Source: Typha latifolia (Eukaryota; Streptophyta; Magnoliopsida; Poales; Typhaceae). Taken from it: DNA of 64,000 bases. A program made the translations under genes and the position numbers. How positions within the stretch are numbered: position 1 is the stretch's first letter; the number at the start of each line of letters is the position of its first letter. The notes beneath the pieces were generated by a model. The model saw only the letters and a program-made list of their open reading frames with translations, ran no database searches and had not been told where the DNA came from. Shown in pieces: positions 60,385-64,000 of the stretch. The DNA is taken from NCBI GenBank assembly GCA_019914945.1, contig CM034113.1, forward strand, positions 620,001-684,000, written 5' to 3'.

Positions 60385-62139
60385 TTATGAATCCATCGAC
60401 TCGAAATCTGGAGCATACCAGCCCAGCTCTTCCATAATTTTGTTAACCCTTTCCTTCTGTCCTTTTGAATCGCCTAAAGCTGTCGTAAATGGATAAACAT
60501 ATGTAACCTTAGTGGCCATGGATCTATAAGCAACAAAATCTCTTTTTACTAAGAACTCCATAATGTCTCGTCCAAAGCCACCATCAACCTCTGCTTGCAA
60601 ATAATGACCTATAATATACAAACTTGATACTTTTAGTGTACAATATATAGATTTATTCATCCAAAGAAGTACAGATTTGGAGGTAACTAAGAGATCACAA
60701 GTTGTGTGAAAATTTCGCATGCAAGACTGCTCAAACTCTGCTTTAATGAGTGTTTTAAGGAAAAAAATTGGGGCACACTTGAAACTGAAGAGATTGTGGG
60801 ATATATTTTCAACACAAATGTCATAGAAAAAAATAGCTGTGTGTGTAAATTTCCCAAGAATTGATAGATCTCTCTGCGTTCATACTCAGCAGATCCTCTA
60901 GTATTTGCAGATTGCTTTGTGTGGTCATTCAAGAGTGTGTGCTACAAAATTTACATCTTTCTTGATAGCTTAAGTTGAGATGGATGAATGATTACACTTC
61001 ATGATGCATGACCAAAAAGTTGTTCATTAAGCATACAAATTTAATTCATTATCTTTTCTCTATAGTCTGCACATTTTATACTTTCAGCGATAAATTTACA
61101 ATTCTAAAACCTAGTTTTCTTGGCTCTAATATCATACTAGCTACTCTAAAAGTTTAAGTTGTTAGAGAATGACAGTTTTTATACTATATTCTAACACTAA
61201 GTATAGAAAGTAATCAAGCCATTTCTGTTACATTAAGCAATAAAAGAACATCATATTGGTTCAAAATCATGATAATAAACTTTTAGCTGCATAGTAGTTT
61301 TACTAATCAAGTTCTTGTACTCTTCTTATACCAAATCTTACCTCACCTTAAACTTCTTACTAGAATAGACACAACTAAACATAATAGTAAATAGTAACAA
61401 CCAATGACACAGTAATAAACATATTCCATAGATAAGAATAATATCAAGACTAAACCACACTGCAAGTTTAGTTCAGTTTGATTAGATTACCATTTGGGGT
61501 TTTTTCATCAACCTTAATCTCGACATTCCTCTGCGTTTTCTGGATCGCGTCCCGTAAATTCTGTTGACAAAAATAAAATAAAGTATGGACGCACAGTTAA
61601 GATCTAAAAACAACAGAAAAGCATTAATCCTTCTCCTTTACCTGAATGGCATTTTCCGCAGAGGTTTCAGGAATTATCCAAGGAGACGCAAAAGACGATG
61701 ACCTTGGATTTGTCGATACGCATCCAGGATTCGTAGAAGGACAAGGCCTAATCTTCCTGCAGTTGAAACATTGCACTCAGAGAGAATTATCAACGCCCCA
61801 AAACTAGCACAAATTGAACATGGCAGGACCATTAATTGGAGAAAGAGAAGCCATCATTCCATCAAGGAGAAGGAGATTTAGGAGTTACCCATTATCCAAT
61901 CCAAGCTGCAAATTCTGGGATTGGGAAAAAGGGGTGGTGGGGGGCAGAAGAGAAGACTGGGAATTGGGAAAAGGGATTGCTTGGGAGGGAAAGGGAGAGG
62001 CGAGTGCGACGGCAACCGCCAGGGGAGCCAAGGAGGAGAGGAGTGTACCCTTAAAAGCAAAACTAGCCGTTGGGGTTTGATTCTTGGAGGTAAGGATAGA
62101 AGGGCATGGAGAAGAACTGAGAATTTTTGCGAGAGACAT
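60385..62139 (-). CDS. DUF1499 protein, probably thylakoid lumen
   Basis: A plastid-targeted member of the DUF1499 family, of unknown biochemical function, shared by plants and bacteria. Four exons on the minus strand: 61889-62139, 61642-61756, 61491-61560 and 60385-60608, giving 219 residues. The N-terminus is a bipartite lumen signal: a Ser/Thr-rich transit peptide (MSLAKILSSSPCPSILTSKN), then a hydrophobic segment (LLSSLAPLAVAVALASPFPS) ending Ser-Gln-Ala, a good lumenal cleavage site near residue 54. The domain follows: KIRPCPSTNPGCVSTNPRSS, FASPWIIPETSAENAIQ, RNVEIKVDEKTPNGHYLQAE and VDGGFGRDIMEFLVKRDFVA, ending ELGWYAPDFESMDS. Two Cys (PCP, GCVS) are in the usual places for the family. 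All introns are GT-AG and the frame is closed throughout. Confidence 0.85.
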
Positions 62140-63297
62140 CTATTGCTCTCCTATTTCTTGACTCTATCCAATACTTGCGTGCTGAAATGGTCAATTTTGC
62201 TGCAAAATTTGAGTCATCTTTGTCACAGAGAGTTATCCGTTACCTGTGAGCCATACAAATTGGATTACATTCTTTTCACGTTCGTAGGTGGGAAGGGAAG
62301 GGAAGGGAAGGGAAGCATATGGATTATAAAGAGGCTAATATTCTGGCAAGATGTGCTTCACAAGATTGCATATGCATCTCTATTTTTGTCTTTAAAACTA
62401 TTGAGTACATTCGATTGATGTGTTTCTCTTCTTCTTCTTTTTTTTTTTTTAAAAAAACTTTTTATATTTTTTATGAAAGCCCGTAGGCTGATAATTTCAT
62501 GATTAACAGAATAAAGAGGAGATATTAACTCAAAGGGCGTTCGAGATTTAACTGAGACAACACCCATATCATATAGAATTACTGGCCAGTTAACTGTGGC
62601 TTCATCGTGATCCACATAGATTTGCAAAAAACCATTACTAAGTAATGAACTCGATGGAAACAGTCCAAGGGCCGTAAAGGGTAAACATCCTATGGCAACC
62701 CTCCTCGGACAAGCGGCGGAGGAGGCAGAGTGGTCGAAAAGCGAGTGAGGTGCCGCGAGGTTGAGGATGGCCCATGGTAACGGGGCAACCCTATCAACAT
62801 CGTGTAATTTGAATTTCAATCAATCATGAAAAGCAGTACATCGTGAATTCTAATAAGCAAGACCCGATAAATATAATCGTAAATATCAGACAGACGAGCT
62901 GTAATTCTATCTTGTACGTGCTACATTAGTTTTAGTGGATGATTCAATCCTGGATAAGATCCGTTGCTTTTTCTTTTATTAGCATTAAATATACCATTAA
63001 AGATTCAACCATCAGTAATAAAGTCTCTTCCAGTATCAAAATATAAAGAATCAGGTAGTTGATTTCTCCAATTTCAGAAAATTAAATGATCAAGAACAGG
63101 AGATTGATTTACTTCAATCAAAAGATGCAAGGAAAGAATATATACCACAATTTTAAAACAGTGCAAATCAATTCAAGACACAAAACATTCTCCCACAATT
63201 GAAACAATCCTAAAGGCAGAAGAGGAGCTCAAACCGCAATGCACGTTTAAGATGAATGTACCAGAAGTTGAAGGATTAAGAAGGATTATGATGACGT
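62140..63297. other. Intergenic stretch with (GGGAA)n and poly-T tracts
   Basis: A GGGAA repeat of about four units lies at 62292-62314 and a T11-A7 tract near 62440-62457. A 153-residue minus-strand frame (62358-62819) crosses the poly-T and has no recognised similarity, so I do not call it a gene. Confidence 0.4.
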
Positions 63298-63699
63298 TTA
63301 ATCTCCGCCGCTTAGAGTCAAGGTCGGCAAATCCATATGAGGTAGCTCTGGAACACTAATTGGAGGCAGTGGAGCTCCTTCAATCTCTGCCTTCTTCCCT
63401 GTTAAAGATCTCTTGATAATATCTCCTACAGTTCTTAATGGATTGCTAAACTTCTCCTTCACCATAAGCAATATGGAGACCTCACTGACTTGCCAGAGAG
63501 CGGTGGCGACAATCAGAACCGAGAGAAGGCAGTGAGTGATTAAATTCTGCCTCTTTACTCTCCTCAATTCCTTTGCTATCTCATCTAACCCCATCTCAGC
63601 AGTTCTACAATCTACGATGTTGGATTCTGACGACTCGGCCTTCTCGAGTAAATCATCGCACGAATGGATGAAACCAGAACCTTTCTCGATCAAATCCAA
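63298..63699 (-). CDS. Last exon of a single-pass membrane protein (gene continues beyond right edge)
   Basis: The exon starts after the acceptor 'acgcag' at 63700 and encodes 133 residues to the stop codon. Residues 1-50 are hydrophilic and helix-prone (LDLIEKGSGFIHSCDDLLEK, GLDEIAKELRRVKRQN). Residues 52-80 form one strong membrane segment (LITHCLLSVLIVATALWQVS, EVSILLMV). The tail has a basic patch (KRSLTGKK) and then a Pro-rich end (PLPPISVPELPHMDLPTLTL). The clean splice acceptor and coherent composition argue for a real exon. I recognise it as plant-like but cannot name the family or function. Earlier exons are outside the window. Confidence 0.6.
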   Translation of the reverse strand: MDLIEKGSGFIHSCDDLLEKAESSESNIVDCRTAEMGLDEIAKELRRVKRQNLITHCLLSVLIVATALWQVSEVSILLMVKEKFSNPLRTVGDIIKRSLTGKKAEIEGAPLPPISVPELPHMDLPTLTLSGGD

Positions 63700-64000
63700 C
63701 TGCGTGTTATTCAAACAACAATGTTCAATAAGTACATATTCTCAAGTTGTCGAATGCCATTGTGATCAAAGAGCACCAAAAAGAATTGCGGCTGAACACC
63801 TGATGTTTACAATGCACTAACACTAGTCATTCTGACATTTTTGTTAAAATTCTACATCTGAATGGCTGTAATTCTTATGGATAAGTAGCAAGTTAAAAAT
63901 AAAAGGTTTCAGCTAATTATAGCACTTTAAATGAAAGAAGAAGGCAATAATTTTCCCCCCCTCTCCTAAAATTGAATAGAGGTTGTCATAAGACTATAAT

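Noticed and set aside
62358..62819. 153-residue minus-strand frame
   Set aside because: It crosses a poly-T tract, has a KKKKRRRR run made from it, and resembles no family.
1..64000. CRISPR arrays, operons, bacterial-type signals
   Set aside because: The sequence is clearly plant nuclear DNA; the tandem repeats lack spacer structure.

Overview
The window is a piece of a flowering-plant nuclear chromosome. Every recognisable gene except two (a DUF4408/DUF761 gene and an NF-YC gene) is split by GT-AG introns. The products are plant families: HIPP metallochaperone, HVA22, NF-YC, steroleosin-type reductase, DUF4408/DUF761 and a lumenal DUF1499 protein. The space between genes is AT-rich and full of degraded transposons. 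The GC-rich first exon of the OTU gene and the overall gene style suggest a monocot, but no species can be fixed from sequence alone.

Layout. 1-8.7 kb: the 3' two-thirds of RMI1 (+), running in from the left edge, with tandem repeats in introns 2 and 7. 9.5-11.8 kb: LTR-like and coding-like debris. 11.8-14.8 kb: a six-exon steroleosin/11-beta-HSD-like reductase (-). 17.6-18.3 kb: an intronless DUF4408/DUF761 gene (-) with a very long Glu run and a perfect 48-bp duplication. 21.6-22.8 kb: an HVA22 gene (-) with two ABRE/G-box sites just upstream. 24.2 kb: a small broken secreted-peptide-like reading frame (+). 25.7-28.2 kb: an OTU cysteine protease (-). 28.2-38.4 kb: a 10-kb gene-poor stretch with a hAT element nested in an older TIR element, an LTR-like fragment, and dispersed G-box-bearing repeats. 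38.4-40.1 kb: a HIPP gene (-) with two metal-binding domains and a CaaX end. 44.6-49.2 kb: a ZNF511-like triple zinc-finger gene (-). 50.5-52.2 kb: LSM6 (+), divergent from ZNF511, with a TIR element lying between the two. 55.4-56.1 kb: an intronless NF-YC coding region (-). 57.7-59.5 kb: a 1.76-kb imperfect palindrome made of inverted LTR-like arms. 60.4-62.1 kb: a DUF1499 thylakoid-lumen protein (-). 63.3 kb to the right edge: the last exon of a membrane protein (-).

The genes are unrelated housekeeping, stress and regulatory genes with no sign of co-function or clustering. I found no tRNA, rRNA, CRISPR array or microRNA that I could support, and no undescribed multigene system. The most unusual structure is the large palindrome, a natural source of a long hairpin RNA if transcribed. 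Next come the nested transposons with readable target duplications and the recent repeat growth inside coding regions.
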